From Papaver somniferum (Eukaryota; Streptophyta; Magnoliopsida; Ranunculales; Papaveraceae): a stretch of 64,000 bases of DNA. Every line of letters begins with the position of its first letter. Position 1 is the stretch's first letter. Made by a program: the position numbers and the translations under genes. Under the pieces are notes generated by a model. The model searched no databases. It saw only the letters and a program-made list of their open reading frames with translations, and was not told the DNA's origin. The stretch spans positions 72,921,292 to 72,985,291 of the forward strand of contig NC_039359.1 in the NCBI RefSeq assembly GCF_003573695.1, in the 5' to 3' direction. This document shows positions 11,845-24,728 of this stretch, piece by piece.

Positions 11845-13437
11845 AGCTCTACTTGAGGTAAGTTCCTCCAACTCAAAAAACTTTGTCTGCATCATTATTT
11901 AAACTTCTCCAAAATAGCTTAATAACCAAGAGGCTGACAAAAACTAACTTATACTCCGGAGTGTTTGTTATGTTTATTTTGGGGAAAATGAAATCATGCT
12001 AAAACTGGTTTATGTGGTATTAGTTCAGGACAAACTGCAAACAGGTTTCTTGAAATGCACAGCAAAATTGTTAGTGAGTGATAAGTTCATAAACATCTAA
12101 AACTCATTCTTTGCATTCAAAAGTGGCTAGTAATCAATATTTAGTGTTTAATCAACCGTAAGTTCCTGTAAATTGCAGGCTCATTTAGCTTCTTCGGCAT
12201 TACAGCACTACATATTTGATGCCTATAGTGTACCCTTTATGGCTTCATAACCTGTTCAATCATTTAGGTTTTACGAAAAGGCACCAAGGTGATCCAGACT
12301 TGGAGCACTAACCAAATAATTGGATTGGCTCGACCTTCACTTGTTTATTTGTGTTGTTAGGTTGCTCACTTAATCACCTAATAGAACAATAATATTCACC
12401 AAAAAAAGAGAGAGGTTAGAACTCGGAACTAGTTTTGCTGTGGAAATTGAATACGGCTGCTTTTTTGTGCAGGTATAGTACTTTCAAGAGTGCCAAGAGG
12501 CTTGAAACTACATCGTGCTGGAACAAGTGTACAACCATGATTGAGATGGACGTTCCTTTGCGGCTTTCAAATTCCAATTTTAATGTACAGTGGGGCGTGA
12601 TCACCAATTTTACTATACAGATCTCAAAAGCATAGTCCAGGCTCCAGGGCAAGGACAAGTTTGTGCACCCTCTAGAAACCGGGGTGCACATTCTCTGCCT
12701 TCTTATAAATGAAGTTTCATAATCTTTCCATCATTTTTTTAACTTCCCCTCTTTCCAATAATCCTCTGATAAACTTGCATTTGGAAACAGAGAAAAATGT
12801 TTGGAAGGTTTGATAGAACGTCAACTTCAACCAGAAATTTATACTAGATAAGATTAAGGGGGATATGCACCAGCATTCACCAAACAATTTAATCAAAATG
12901 TCCTTAGCTAAACATTATTTAAAGATTTTCATTCATTTCCTGTAGACCATAGTAGGACTAAAAACCAAAAGGAACTTCCAATAAATCATGTCATTGAATC
13001 CTACCTACCAAATCGTGTTAGTCCGCTATCTTTTCTTGTAATATTAGTACGTGAGTACCAAGAATAATCCACATTAAAGTAGAATGTAACTTTTGCTTCT
13101 AGAAAAGCAGAAGCACTTCTATAGGAATACTATTACCGGACAAACGGAGATGATGAGACAATTATTAGATGGTGATATGTACCAACTAGTAGGTGTATAA
13201 ACAAATAAAATATGGGATTGCTTGAATCTCGTTTGGTCGCTAAATTGATTGCGTTACGTATTCATGCATGCAACACTCCAAAATTCCAATAAACAAATAG
13301 GTGTCCATCATTTTGTGTAGAGATGGATAATCGGAGAGAATTTCTGTATCAGCACCGCTGTGATATACTTGGGTCATAAAACTAGTAGACGAATTTTAGT
13401 TCATCGGTCGTCAACTTATCCAGTGAGATTAGATAAC
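11845..13437. other. Intergenic region with no recognised gene
   Basis: About 1.6 kb between the LpxA relic and the BAHD gene. The stretch 12440-12720 has a short exon-like look (RVPRGLKLHRAG in one frame) but is interrupted by stops and was not recognised. The segment upstream of 13438 should hold the BAHD promoter; no confident TATA box was chosen. Confidence 0.5.
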
Positions 13438-14832
13438 ATGAAGGTTGAAGTTGTTTCAAAAGAGAAAATCAAACCTTCTTCTCCAACTCCGCATCACCTA
13501 AAAACCTACTCCTTATCATTTCTTGATCAGCTTGCTCTGCCAATTTATTTTCCTCTTGTTCTTTACTACACGAGTGGCAGCAATGACGACCCCGCCAAGA
13601 CGATCATTGAAAGGGCTGATGAGTTTTGCGGCGTAGTTAAGAAATCCTTAGCTAAAACGTTAACAAAATTCTACCCTTTGGCTGGTAAGCTCATTGATGA
13701 TAGATTTGTAGAGTGTAACGATGATGGTGTTGACTACGTGGAAACCGAAGTAATTGGTTGTCAACTCTCTCAACTTATCCAACACCCAAATGTCATGCCT
13801 GAACGCAGGAAGAAACTCCTTCCCTTTAATCCCAACGAAATTTCGAATTCTGTTACACCTCCCACACTTCTATCAGTCCAAGTTAATTGCTTCAAGGAAT
13901 GTGGTGGAATTGTGATAGGTTTGTACATCTACCACAAGTTAGCTGATGCATCTACACTCGTCACTTTCATCAACCACTGGGCTAATATTGCTCGTGGTAT
14001 TGCTGTTGGTGATCATGATAAGCAAATCGAGGGTCCAAGTTTCTCTTTGCAATCTCTTTTTCCACAGAGAGTCGGAGACTCAACGAGTTACAAACCGCCC
14101 AACTCGGTTACAAGAGACGGACCACCTGTGACGAAGAAATTCGTATTTGAAGGTACAAGATTAACTGACCTCAAGAGAAAAGGTAAAATTGCAAACGAAA
14201 ATGAGGATTTTCAAGATCAATACCAACCAACTCGTGTTGAAGCTGTATCGGCTTTGTTATGGAGGTGCATCATCGATATGGATCAAGCCAAAAACAAGGA
14301 GGAGGTTTCTTCTACAAGGGCTTGCATAGCAGGTCATGCAGTAAACATGAGGTCGAGAATGGTTCCACCACTGCCACCAAATTCCTTCGGAAATATGACT
14401 TGTTTGTCGATTGCACTACACACCTTTACGAATACTGACAGCACAAAGAAGAACCATCAGCGCCAAAATATTCTGGCAGGAAAAATTAGGGAGTCCATGA
14501 AAAAAATCGATGGAGAGTATGTAAAACAACTGCAAACTGCCGACACATTCTCAAATGCCTTGAAGATCATAAAGAACGAAAATGATTTTCCTCCGAGTGG
14601 TCCAAGACCGTTGATGCTAATTTTCACTAGTTGGTGCAGGTTTTCAGTATATGAAGCAGATTTTGGTTGGGGGAAACCAATATGGGCAAGTATTTGTACA
14701 CTTCCTTTGAAGAACATGGTTTTGTTAATGGATACCAGTTCAGGAGATGGAATTGAAGCATGGGTAAGCTTGAGTAAAGAAGACATGTATGTATTCGAAC
14801 GTCACGAGGAACTTCTTGCATCTATCTCTTAG
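13438..14832 (+). CDS. BAHD acyltransferase (vinorine synthase / alkaloid O-acyltransferase-like), intact
   Basis: BAHD enzymes move an acyl group from acyl-CoA to an alcohol or amine of a specialised metabolite in the cytosol. The frame is open further upstream, but the ATG at 13438 gives the family-like start MKVEVVSKEKIKPSSPTP and a 464-residue protein of usual BAHD length. The catalytic HxxxD is HKLAD at residues 166-170; the structural DFGWGK is at residues 408-413. Other family signatures include LSFLDQLALPIYFP near the start, FYPLAGKL, and TRVEAVSALLWR before the mid-protein segment. There is no signal peptide and no intron, typical of this clade. The look is of clade III, which holds vinorine synthase and salutaridinol acetyltransferase, but substrate cannot be told. 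A truncated sister copy lies at 38191 and a 3' relic at 8737, so it belongs to a local tandem family. The only undamaged host gene in the window. Confidence 0.93.
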   Translation: MKVEVVSKEKIKPSSPTPHHLKTYSLSFLDQLALPIYFPLVLYYTSGSNDDPAKTIIERADEFCGVVKKSLAKTLTKFYPLAGKLIDDRFVECNDDGVDYVETEVIGCQLSQLIQHPNVMPERRKKLLPFNPNEISNSVTPPTLLSVQVNCFKECGGIVIGLYIYHKLADASTLVTFINHWANIARGIAVGDHDKQIEGPSFSLQSLFPQRVGDSTSYKPPNSVTRDGPPVTKKFVFEGTRLTDLKRKGKIANENEDFQDQYQPTRVEAVSALLWRCIIDMDQAKNKEEVSSTRACIAGHAVNMRSRMVPPLPPNSFGNMTCLSIALHTFTNTDSTKKNHQRQNILAGKIRESMKKIDGEYVKQLQTADTFSNALKIIKNENDFPPSGPRPLMLIFTSWCRFSVYEADFGWGKPIWASICTLPLKNMVLLMDTSSGDGIEAWVSLSKEDMYVFERHEELLASIS

Positions 14833-15340
14833 TAATATTGGGATGAAAATAAAATGATTTATCTAATCTTCTATCCGCCTTTCTTATTTTTATTTGTATG
14901 TTTTTGTTTCTCAAATATTGGTAATTTTGCTCACCAAAACAGATATCCGGCAGGAAAAAAAGAAGGTAATTTCATTTTGAAATGGTTCATAAGATTTAAA
15001 AGAACGCGCAACTGGGGATGTGTAAAGTAATTGGAGGATATGTTAACAAGACAAAATATGGATTTTAATAGTAATTCGCAGGTACCCCATATCCATATTT
15101 TATGTAATTCCTAATTTACTCTTCATTGATCATACTTAGTAGTTAATCATGTTTGTTAGTTAAGTTAATAGATTAGTTTGATAATGATTAGTATAAGTCA
15201 TTATTATTGAATTTATTGATGCAACAACATAAAATCAAGATATTTATAATCATGAAGGTTTAAACGAAGAACCAACCCAGAAAAGTAAACAAACTGAACA
15301 TACAAGTGCTCCTAATACTCATGTTTAGGTATTAATGTAT
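14833..15340. other. BAHD 3' flank and intergenic DNA
   Basis: The first 160 bp or so match the 3' flank of the BAHD pseudogene copy (39404-39570), including AAAATGATTT near the presumed polyadenylation region and TTCATTTTGAAATGG. From about 15000 the match stops, marking the start of DNA inserted in copy A or lost from copy B. Confidence 0.7.
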
Positions 15341-15359
15341 TGGAATTTGGTTTTTTTTC

Positions 15360-15800
15360 CCCATCAAATTCGACATTGTTACGCCTGAAAAACTCGGTGC
15401 CGGCATATTAAAAGTATGAATATCGTGCCGGCAGGGACCTAATCGGCATGGTGTTCATACTTTCACCATGCCGACACACTATGTCCCCCAAATTTGAAAT
15501 TATAGTCAGTATTTTTTGTATGAAGAGTGCTCCTTAAGTACAATATCGGTACAGAATGTTCATTATCGAGCATGCCGGTAGTGGTGACGGCATGGTACAT
15601 TGCTTAACTTGTTATGTCGACACATGATGCAAATATCCAAGAAACTTGAGTTTTTTCACTTGGCTAGCGACATTTTAGATTTCTATCGAGCATGCCGGAA
15701 TTAAATTCGACATTGTATTCATACTAAGAATAGTGCCGGCGTAGTAAAACAACATGGTGTTCATACTAAAACTATGCAGGTACGCAAAATCGGCCGGTAT
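15360..15800. repeat. Diverged GCCGGCATGG / CATGCCGAC inverted-motif cluster
   Basis: Short motifs such as GTGCCGGCAT, CGGCATGGTGTTCATACT, ACCATGCCGAC and AGCATGCCGG recur in both orientations at least seven times over 440 bp, often with GTTCATACT between them. No coding sequence. It lies in the block present in copy A but absent from copy B, so it is probably part of a mobile repeat, class unknown. Confidence 0.55.
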
Positions 15801-16079
15801 TAACTGAAACTGAAATTTTTAAGTTTTTATTCAAGGAGAGGAGCCGACAAAGAATGACAAAGTAAGTTGAAGGGGAATGAGGGTATGAGAAGAATAGATA
15901 AGTTTTTAGATTTAGTTTTTATTTGTTTTAAAGGGTATTTTCCGCACCTAAAAATCACCCCTTAGCAGGAACTATTAATTAGATGGGAATAATAATTCAT
16001 ATCCCCCAATTAAGTGTTCATTTGGAATCTAGCATATCCTGGAATCTGCAGCAAAGTATTAGATAAGTAAACCACAACC

Positions 16080-18710
16080 GTAATTATTTCTCGAATGAAT
16101 AACTTTTTTATTTTCGATGGGAAATTGAATATATTAACTAGCAAATATAGTGCATAAGATTTACAATTTCGTTTCTATCAAATACATTAGAGATAATGCT
16201 AGATTGCTTAATTTTTTGTTGCAATTTCGTAGACATATGTTGAAGGCTCTTTATTCTTGCTTCCTTGGCAATTCGATCCACTGCTGAATTATATTTTCTA
16301 TTTGTAAACTTTACCTGATCTTGTGGAAGATCATTTAAGATTCTCTTGGCTTCTTGAACGATGTTTTCGGCTGTCCATGATAGATTTGTGTTGTCCTTGT
16401 TGATGTTGTCTGCCAAGACTTTACAATCAGTTAATATTGAAACGCTAGACAAGACGTTGTCTCTTAGCCATATGACCGCTTTTTGTAAAGATTTCGCTTC
16501 CGCGTGAAGAGCCGAAGTAACTGTCTCCGAACCTGCTGAAATGTGCATAAATGTCTGGTGATCCACTGAATAAACGATGTGAGAATATTCCATTGAAAGG
16601 TCTTCTTCCTTGAAAGAAGCATCGATAAATATTATCCAGTCTGTGTTTATATCTGACCATTTGGTATTGATCATCATTAACTGATTGTTATCCAGTCCCT
16701 TTGTTTTATTCTTTTGAGGGATGGATTGAAAAAATATGTTGATCTGATCAATTAGTTGCATTGGATTTGGGGTTATCTTTTCAAAAACCACCGAGCATCT
16801 GTATTTCCATATGAACCATAAAATGGTTGAGATTTTTCCTACCAAATTATCCAAATCTGGGTTAAAAGCCACCCTTTAACCCAAGATGTAATCGGATCTG
16901 TATTAGCTGAAGAAGTTAAATTTCCTAGCGAAAATCTAAACCAAATAGCTCTGGCGAAAGGGCAAGATCCGAATAAGTGACTCTCGCTTTCCTAAACCTG
17001 AGAATTGCATAGTTGGCAGTTTGGGTCAATTTCCGGGTTACGCGCCCCTAGTCTCGAGGATGTAGATAAAGCTTTTCCAGCTAGCTTCCATACAAAAAGT
17101 TTAATTCTTGGAATTGCTTGAATTTTCCATATACTTTTCCATGGGAAATCTATTAATCAATTATCATCTTCTTGAGTTTGATTTGCTAAGAAATTATAAA
17201 TGTTTTTTTACCGAGAAGAGTCATGAATGATGGTGTAACCATTGGATTTTGTCTTCTTCTTCTTTTCTCGGGGTCATGGCTTGAATTTTCTTTCTAACCT
17301 CCGAGCTAAAGTAACTGTCTAGTTTTCCTTGATCCCATTTATTTTCTATAGTTATGAGCTCTTGAAATCTTTTTGGAGCTGTGTCATGCGAGTCTTGTGG
17401 TTGCGGTACTATTTCCGAATTTGGAATCCATCTGTCTACCCATATTTTAATCGAGTTTCCATTTTTAACTTTCCAGACGAAGTTTCCTTTAATTAAATCT
17501 AGAACTTTTCGGATGCTTGTCCAAATCCATGATAATTAGAAACTTTAGAAGCTTCCAGAGGATGAGAATTTGGGAAATATTTTTCTTTGAGAAGCACTAT
17601 ACTAAATTGATGAGGGTTTTTAATACCTAAACCACCTTGAGCAATAGGCTTGCATATGTACTTCCAAGCTATGATGAATCCTCCTTGTCTTTTTTTCCCT
17701 TTTTTATTCCACCAGAAATTTCTTTGGATACGATCTAATTGATTCAAGATTTCTTTCGGTAGGGAAAGCACCTGCATTTGGTACGTTGGGAATGCTTGAA
17801 GGATATATTTTATCAAAACCGTCCTCCCCGCTTGAGATAGGAGTTTAGATTTTCATCCTTGTAAAGGGGAGTAATACTTTTGTAGAAGCGGCTCGAAGTT
17901 CACTTTCCTATTTTTATCAAAAAATAGAGGAGTTCCGAGATATCTATCATTTTTGGTCATCAAGGGAACTTTAAGAATTCTTGCTATAATTTTTCCATGT
18001 TTAGGATGAATTTTTGGGCTGAAGTAGACATTGGATTTTTGTAGATTTACCATTTGTCCCCTTATATCCCCGAATTGGGATAGAACGTCTAGAAGATTTT
18101 TGCTTCCCCCAGATCAGCTTTTGTGAAAAGGAAACAGTCGTCTGCGAAGAAGAGGTGGGAAATATTTGGAGCATTTTTATTGATTTGGAGGCCGAAAATT
18201 TTCTTCTCCGGTATCGCATTTTCTAGAAGCCTAGATAGGATTTCCATGCAGATCAGAAAAAGGTATGGAGAAAGGGGGTCCACTTGTCTTAAACCTCTCG
18301 AGGTTTTGAATTTTGATCCGGGAGATCCATTGAGGAGGATTGAGTAAGAAGTAGTGGAAATGCATTGTAATATGATATATATCCACTTTTCATCAAATCC
18401 AAAGCTAAGAAGGGCCCTTTCGATAAAATTCCACTCCACTCTATCAAAAGCTTTAGAGAGATCTAATTTAAGGGCCAGATACCCTTTTGTTGCTTTCGAA
18501 GTTTGCATAGAATGGATGAGCTCATGTGCGATTATAATATTATCGGTGATTTGTCTTCCCGGAAGGAAAGCAGATTGGTTGGGAGAAATAATTTTGTTAA
18601 GAATTGGCTTTAATCTATTCACGAGAATTTCCGAGATTAGTTTGTAGATGGTGTTACTTAGACTTATTGGTCTAAAACCACTCGAATGATAACTTGATAC
18701 AAGTCTCTAA
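16080..18710 (-). mobile_element. 5'-truncated L1-type LINE, disabled
   Basis: The minus strand from about 18650 down encodes ORF2 in pieces. The reverse transcriptase has NQSAFLPGRQITDN, LALKLDLSKAFDRVEW, RQVDPLSPYLFL (family RQGDPLSP, so Gly to Val) and the catalytic HLFFADDCFLF near 18130-18150. Then come QAFPTYQMQVLSLPKEI and NFWWNKKGKKRQGG (17499-17816), and a zf-RVT around 16950-17060 (CQLCNS, stop, ESESHLFGSCPFARAIWF). A plant-type RNase H follows at 16138-16872 (DWIIFIDASF, HAEAKSL, LTDCKVLADN, NSAVDRIAKEA). Several frameshifts and stops separate the pieces, and the endonuclease and ORF1 are missing. It sits between the BAHD and EDGP-like genes of copy A only, so it post-dates or accompanied the duplication. 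Confidence 0.85.
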
Positions 18711-18720
18711 AAAAAAAAAA

Positions 18721-19439
18721 ACTTTTGTAGTGAAATAGAAATTGGAGCAAGTACACTTCAGGTTTGGGACCAAAAAAAATACTATTTCCTCCGTTTCTGG
18801 AAAAGAGTTTCAATTTGGTCTATCTTTCGTTTAAATAAAAAAAATGATAGCATTTCTTTGCCAGATACCGAGGTATTATTATTATTATTATTTTAAAGAA
18901 ATATTATATTATCGATAATATAATATATTTTTTTACAATAATATATAATTATTTTAAGAAATACCTAGCTTGGAGGTTGAATAATAATTTTAGTTGAAGC
19001 ACAATATCGACTAATTTTGTAAAAATTCTGTGCTATTGGCTAATTGCAACACAAATACAAACACTCCAAGTATTAATCACACTTCAACACTACTTCTCAT
19101 TGCGATCCAACAACGCGGCTTTGAGTCTTTTGACTGCACTACAAACTATTAGCGACGAAATACAACTTGATTTGAGTTAAAAAAAACACGATCCAATACT
19201 AAATCATATGTTGAGAAAGTTTAATATATATAAATTTTATTTTTTATTTTTATAGTAACATTACTATTTTATATATTATTTCAGACTTTTAATTCTTAAG
19301 AGGAACTTTTGAAATGTATTATTTTATAATTCTATCGCATTTATTATTCAGCACTAAAGACCGCGTCGAGACCAGAAAATTTTATTTACTTTAACAAAAA
19401 TATTATATTATCGAGTATTATTTTAAAGAATTCATACTT
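18721..19439. other. AT-rich spacer shared with the duplicated copy
   Basis: No gene. From about 18930 it aligns with 39595-40430: shared words include TATATAATTATTTTAA, AATAATAATTTTAGTTGAA and CTTTTGACTGCACTACAAAC. Copy B has about 340 bp more (39740-40070). It is the intergenic part of the BAHD-EDGP tandem unit. Confidence 0.72.
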
Positions 19440-19758
19440 TAGTTTTTCTGCCAAAGTGTAGAGCTAAACTCCAATCTTGACTTTGCAAGATTGAACAAGA
19501 GATTTTTTATCCAACTGTTACCTACCGATAACAAACGATGAGTCGGCTTCTCCAGTCCCGCCATCGACAAATGCCAAGAACGAAACATCTTCATTTACTT
19601 ATACCATAGAATTTGATCTGAATATCCTCCAAATTACTTTCTTAGTATGCAAGATGAGGCTGACCGTTTGTACGCACACGAACTCCCACTCGTGTATTTA
19701 TGAGATTTTTAGGTTTAAAACAAGCACTGGAAGGGGAAATGTGAGACACACTAGTAAT
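19440..19758 (-). pseudogene. EDGP-like gene copy A, 3' (C-terminal) fragment
   Basis: Closely matches 40432-40755, the C-terminal part of EDGP-like copy B. The minus strand shows pieces such as SACFKPKNLINTRVGVRV, corresponding to the APFxACF...STRxG region of EDGP/XEGIP/basic 7S globulin-type proteins (secreted A1-pepsin-fold proteins, often inhibitors of microbial glycanases). Stops and shifts occur throughout. The fragment ends abruptly at CTAGTAAT, directly against the CACTACACC end of the inverted-repeat element. The 5' half of the same gene lies 17 kb away at 36928. Confidence 0.75.
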
Positions 19759-22700
19759 CACTACACCAAAACCAGGATTTTCCCACAGTGTAATTTGTCA
19801 CAGTTTGTTTTTCAGTCACTAATACACCTGTGATAAGTCTTGCAACAATATAATTGTTAGTAAATTTTATATTTGTGATATTTTATTAGCAACAATAATA
19901 TTTGTTAGCAATTATCTAAACACCAACAATTATAATCTAAAATGATGATTCCACCCAAAGATTTCAACACATCAAAAACAGCCCCAAATTTACAATGCTT
20001 TTTGTCACTACTCTTGCAACATTTATACAGACTAACAATTGTATTTAATTTCTATTAATAAAAATTCATTTTAATTTTTAATTTTAATTTTTTTAATATT
20101 TAATACCATTAGAAAACATCTATAAAGACTGAGTCAATGGGTCTTGACTCGGTAGAAAATAGACTTAGACAAATACCATCCCTTTCTCTCGATTTTTCCC
20201 AGCCAAACCCAGAAAGAAAAACGCTCTCTTTCCTTTGTTCTTCGTGTGCCGCCATTAACACCCTCTGAGAGTGTAAAAAATTCAGCTCGAAACCACACCA
20301 ATTTCACCTAAAAATTAATCTAGGTTTGAGTTCGAGTCTGTTCCATTTTAGCTGGGTTATGTATTCTGTTAGTTATATGGATCGTTTGACCTAAAATTTG
20401 ATCGATGAAGATGAAGAAGATGGTTGAGACTTGATTCTACTGATGATAAATTACGTTGGTTTAATCTTTTTCTTTGAAGAGGTAAGTGATTGAGTTCTCT
20501 ATTTCTTCAAAATCAATTGATAATTTTTTTAGTTATATGAAATTGGGTGATAGATTAGGGTGAAATTAGGGGGTATTTTGAATGTTTAGATTGATTATTG
20601 AACTGATTTATTGATGTGGGTTCAATTATCTTAGATTGATAACTTGATTTTGTTATATGATTTGTATTACCCTGTAATCAATGAATTGAAACTCCCTTTG
20701 GTAGATGGATTTATTTGTGTTTAGATCGATGCCGCTAGCTGTTGGCGATGTTAAACCATTAAGGCACCTCATTTCCTTAACTTAGAAAAAGGGATGTATT
20801 TTCTTTTAAGTTCTGTTTTGAGATGTATTTAGTTATCCCAGCTGTAGATAAAAGTTAGCAGAATGGCCTCATAAATAGCTTAGGATGATTTATGTGATAT
20901 AGAACTCCGTATGTATTATTTTACACATCTTAGCTTAAGAACAGATTTTAGTGAACAAGTGAGCACTAAGACTTCCATTCCTATTGTACTGTACTTGACC
21001 CCATTGATCTAAAACATATAGAAAACAATGAACATTCTTCCATTATGGAGTCTGTATTACAGAAAATCAATAGTACTAGTTTGTCTAATGCATGATTACT
21101 TTAGTGTGTCCATTATATATGCCTAATAAGCTGTTTTGGATCTAAGGTCACTTCCTTAAATTCATAATTTGGACTTTGATGATATGCAGCTCATACTAGC
21201 TACTGGTGCAGGGTGTACGGATAGTTGTTACTGGATAAGATAAACAAGAGCAATACTTCATTTTGTTAATCATTTTTTGTACATCCATCTCATTTGCCTC
21301 TTTATGGTGGCTAAGTTTTGTCGTACCATTGATTGGGACTTGTACGTTGGTACTCTCAATTGGAACTTGTACGTTGTTACAGACTGTGATTGGTATTTCC
21401 ACTTCTAAAATCAGAAGTTTGAACGGGTTAGTTTGTTGACTTGCTTTCTTTTTTCCTCTTTTTAAACATATGTCCCTCTATGAGTACTATACTGTGTGAA
21501 CTTGGTTGTGTGTTTAAATGCTTGGCACAAAACCAAACCCTTCTCATGCACCTAGTCATTTCATTTGTATCTATGAACAAATTTTTCCGGCTAAACAAAT
21601 CTTTGTGGAGTCAAATATTTGCGGAGTTACTTTTCTTTACTAATTCACTTTGTTAATTAGATAAAGTAAAATGATACATACTTTGATAGCCGCTTGTCAA
21701 TACTTAAACAAGTCCTGATGATGCTTGTTGTTCATTTTCTTTTTAGTCATCACTTGACCATTTCCATTAATTAGTAAAATACTCAAGTATGGGGCAACAT
21801 TAAGATAAATGCCAAGTTAATGGTAAATTTTGGTGGATTGATTGGTTTAGTAATATATAAATTCTATAGTGATATATTGTTTTGTGTAAACAAGGACTGT
21901 GACTGTGCTAGCATTATTGTGGTTTAATTTTGGCATAAAACCACAAGGAGATATATTGTTTGGTTTTAAAGATTTTCGGTTGTTGTTCTTGTCTTTCTAC
22001 AACAAGACAGACTAATTTTCTTATCTTCGAGTTTGTGAGGGATCTTGACCGATTTCTGGACCCTCTTGAGCAGTCATATCGAAATTCAGAATTGCACACA
22101 TGAGTAGGTAGTGATTGCTTCTCTTCATATATGCTTTTTCTTAGCTACTGCACTTTCTACGCTTTTCTGCTATTGCACTTTGTTTCTTATCATGTCATGC
22201 ACGTTTCTTATCAACTAATGATACTTGATGTAACGAGTCCCACAACTGGTGGAGTGTGACTTGTTGATACCTGACTTAACAAGGAGAACATAGATTACTG
22301 TCAGTTTACTACCTTTAGAGTAGCCGATCAAAAATAAAATAAAAAGAAGAACCGGTAAAAAAACACCTTAAGAGTTAGTTTGGTAGGGGTGTATTATTTA
22401 TTTGTGTGAACCCCACTATGATTTACTTTACTAGAACACAAATTCACTTTTACAGAGTTCTCTTTCGGTCTTTCGGTTTTAGTCAGTTTTGTTTGTTTGA
22501 AGTTGCATCAGTGTCGTAAGATGATGAATATCTGTTTCAGTTGTATTGTGGAAAGAAAACTGAAATTTGTTTACTTTCTGTTATTACTGTGATATATGCA
22601 AGCATATTATAGTGTTAGGATTCAGTGAATAACCATATGATGGTCCAAAATGTTTCTGAATGATAAGCAATATCTTTATCCTTAATTGTCCAAGGAATGA

Positions 22701-24410
22701 CACTATGTTTACACCATGTTCCATCCCCTGTGTTTTTAAACTATTGATTTTCAAGTAAATGGTTTGAATGATTAACTCTTTATTGTCACAGAGAACTGCT
22801 CAAGCACAAAACTTTAAAAATTGAAGGTCCTCAAAATACAAGGGGCATTTCTGAATAAAAATAGGTGGAGGATAGGAAGGAAAAACTTACAAAACTACTG
22901 GATTGGAATGGCTTGGAGATGACAAAGACATACATGCTTGATACACGAGGCCGTGCAGTCAAAATTCAAAAAATCAGAAAAGACTGCTTCTTTTGGTTGG
23001 GATGGTAAGCTTCTAATATCTGAATACTTGTTTATGTTATGTTTACATAGTCTGTGATAATGTTATATGCATCATTCATGTAGATATTAGTTAGAGGAGG
23101 ATGACTACTCATCCTTATCTGCTCTATTTTTCTTCTTCGAGTGAGATTTTGTAAAGGCCTAAAGGTATATGCGTATATGTCTATCATACGCCAGGGCTAT
23201 GATGAGATAAAAAAGAGTGGATGAGTATATATTATATAATACTTCTACCAGTCAACATTTGACCCTTGACTAATAATAAGCATTGGGTATGTAATTTAAC
23301 AGTAGGTTGAGCATGAAGAAGACATGGTGTTGTTGCTGACATGGTTGATGGCAGTAGAGGATATGAGCTGATGGAAATCTGTGTTTATGGAGTCTGTCAT
23401 GGCTTCATCTCGGCAAAGATTACAAAAAGGGGAGAAGACTGTTAATGGGTGTGTGGTTATTGCAGGTGTTTGGTCTGAACTGCAATTATCTGTTGGAATG
23501 GAGAACATGGGTCTGTTGTGGTTGGCGTTGGTCTGAGTTTTATAGATGAATGTTAGGATTCATGAACAAATTGCAGGTGACAGAGAAGTGGTTTGATGAG
23601 TTTGAAGATGTTGTTGGACTGATACTTTTAAGCCATGATTTGGGTCAAGGTTTCTTGATCTCAGGTGTTGGTGGTGGTTGCAATGGAACCATGTGTCTGA
23701 AGCTGTTGTCTGCTGGTTTCGAACGACAATTTTGGTTTTTGGGATTCAGAGTTTGAGATAGTTTTGATGTGGTGCAGGCAAATGGTGACTGGTGTTGGGT
23801 TTTGGTTTGTTTGCTGTTGCGGAAAGTTGTTATTGCTGGTGGTAGTTTGTAGACAAACTGAGTAGCAGTTGAAATGAGAACTGATGTGCAGGGATTCAGG
23901 GAAGCAATTTGGCTATGTTTTGTGCAAATGGCCTAGGCCAAGGCCATTTAACCGAGTCAGAGCAGCTGAGTCAGTAACTGACTCAAGCCCCAGACCGTTA
24001 GTTTAACCAGTGACCACCTAATTTTTTTCTCGTTACCGGAAGATGATTTTCGCTGACTTTTCCGGCCAACTTCCAGTAATTCAACTTATATTAGCTTTTT
24101 CTCCTTTAGTTGGAAAACCGAGTCAGAAGAGCATTTTTTTTACCATTTGTCAACATTTATGAGAAAGTTAAAGATAAATTATTAACAATAAAATTAGTTT
24201 GTGTTCTAATTTTGAGTTGCTTGTTGAAAGTTTATTGTGAAGTCCTTAAAATATTTAATTTCGTGTGAATTCCCTCTAAATATAATCCATTTGTCAACAT
24301 TTTGTGCAACATCTATTTAGTGTAAATTTTTTCAATATTATTAGAATTTCGGATGTCGGTTCCTTAAATTTGGTGTAAAATTTTATGAACAATTCGCTAA
24401 TTTTCAAGCT

Positions 24411-24728
24411 AGGGGTAAAATAGTCATTTTATAGTCTTGGAATAACTACTACACTTATTTATAAAATTTACAAATAATTGGCAAAATGAACATTTCGCAA
24501 ACTTTGGGGCAAGGGGTAACGTAGTCATTTTCGCAGTCACGGAATATCTACTGCAATTGTTTCCGGGTAAGGGTAATTCGGCCATTTTAACAGTTTCAGA
24601 AATATTTGCAGCATTTTTTACTATAAGGGTAATTTGGTCTTTTTATAGTCAACAGAATATTTAATGCATTTATTTTGGTAAGGGTAGTCTGGTCATTTTC
24701 AAAGTCTCGGAAAATATTTCATTTTCAG
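24411..24728. repeat. About 55 bp degenerate tandem array, left arm
   Basis: AAGGGTAAxxTxGTCATTTT-type units start at 24411, 24512, 24569, 24625 and 24679, each followed by a GTC-GGAATAT-like segment. Mirrored in the right arm at roughly 31980-32300. Confidence 0.65.

Noticed and set aside
13438..14832. Naming the BAHD gene as salutaridinol acetyltransferase or vinorine synthase
   Set aside because: Only shared family motifs can be seen; sequence similarity could not be computed and substrate cannot be inferred.
18123..18647. Plus-strand open frames over the LINE
   Set aside because: Shadows of the reverse transcriptase, which is encoded on the minus strand with FADD and SPYLF motifs.
20160..20500. 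Possible functional gene start in the left arm
   Set aside because: It has a 5'UTR and donor-like look, but no coding exon follows and the same sequence is mirrored in the other arm; treated as element sequence.
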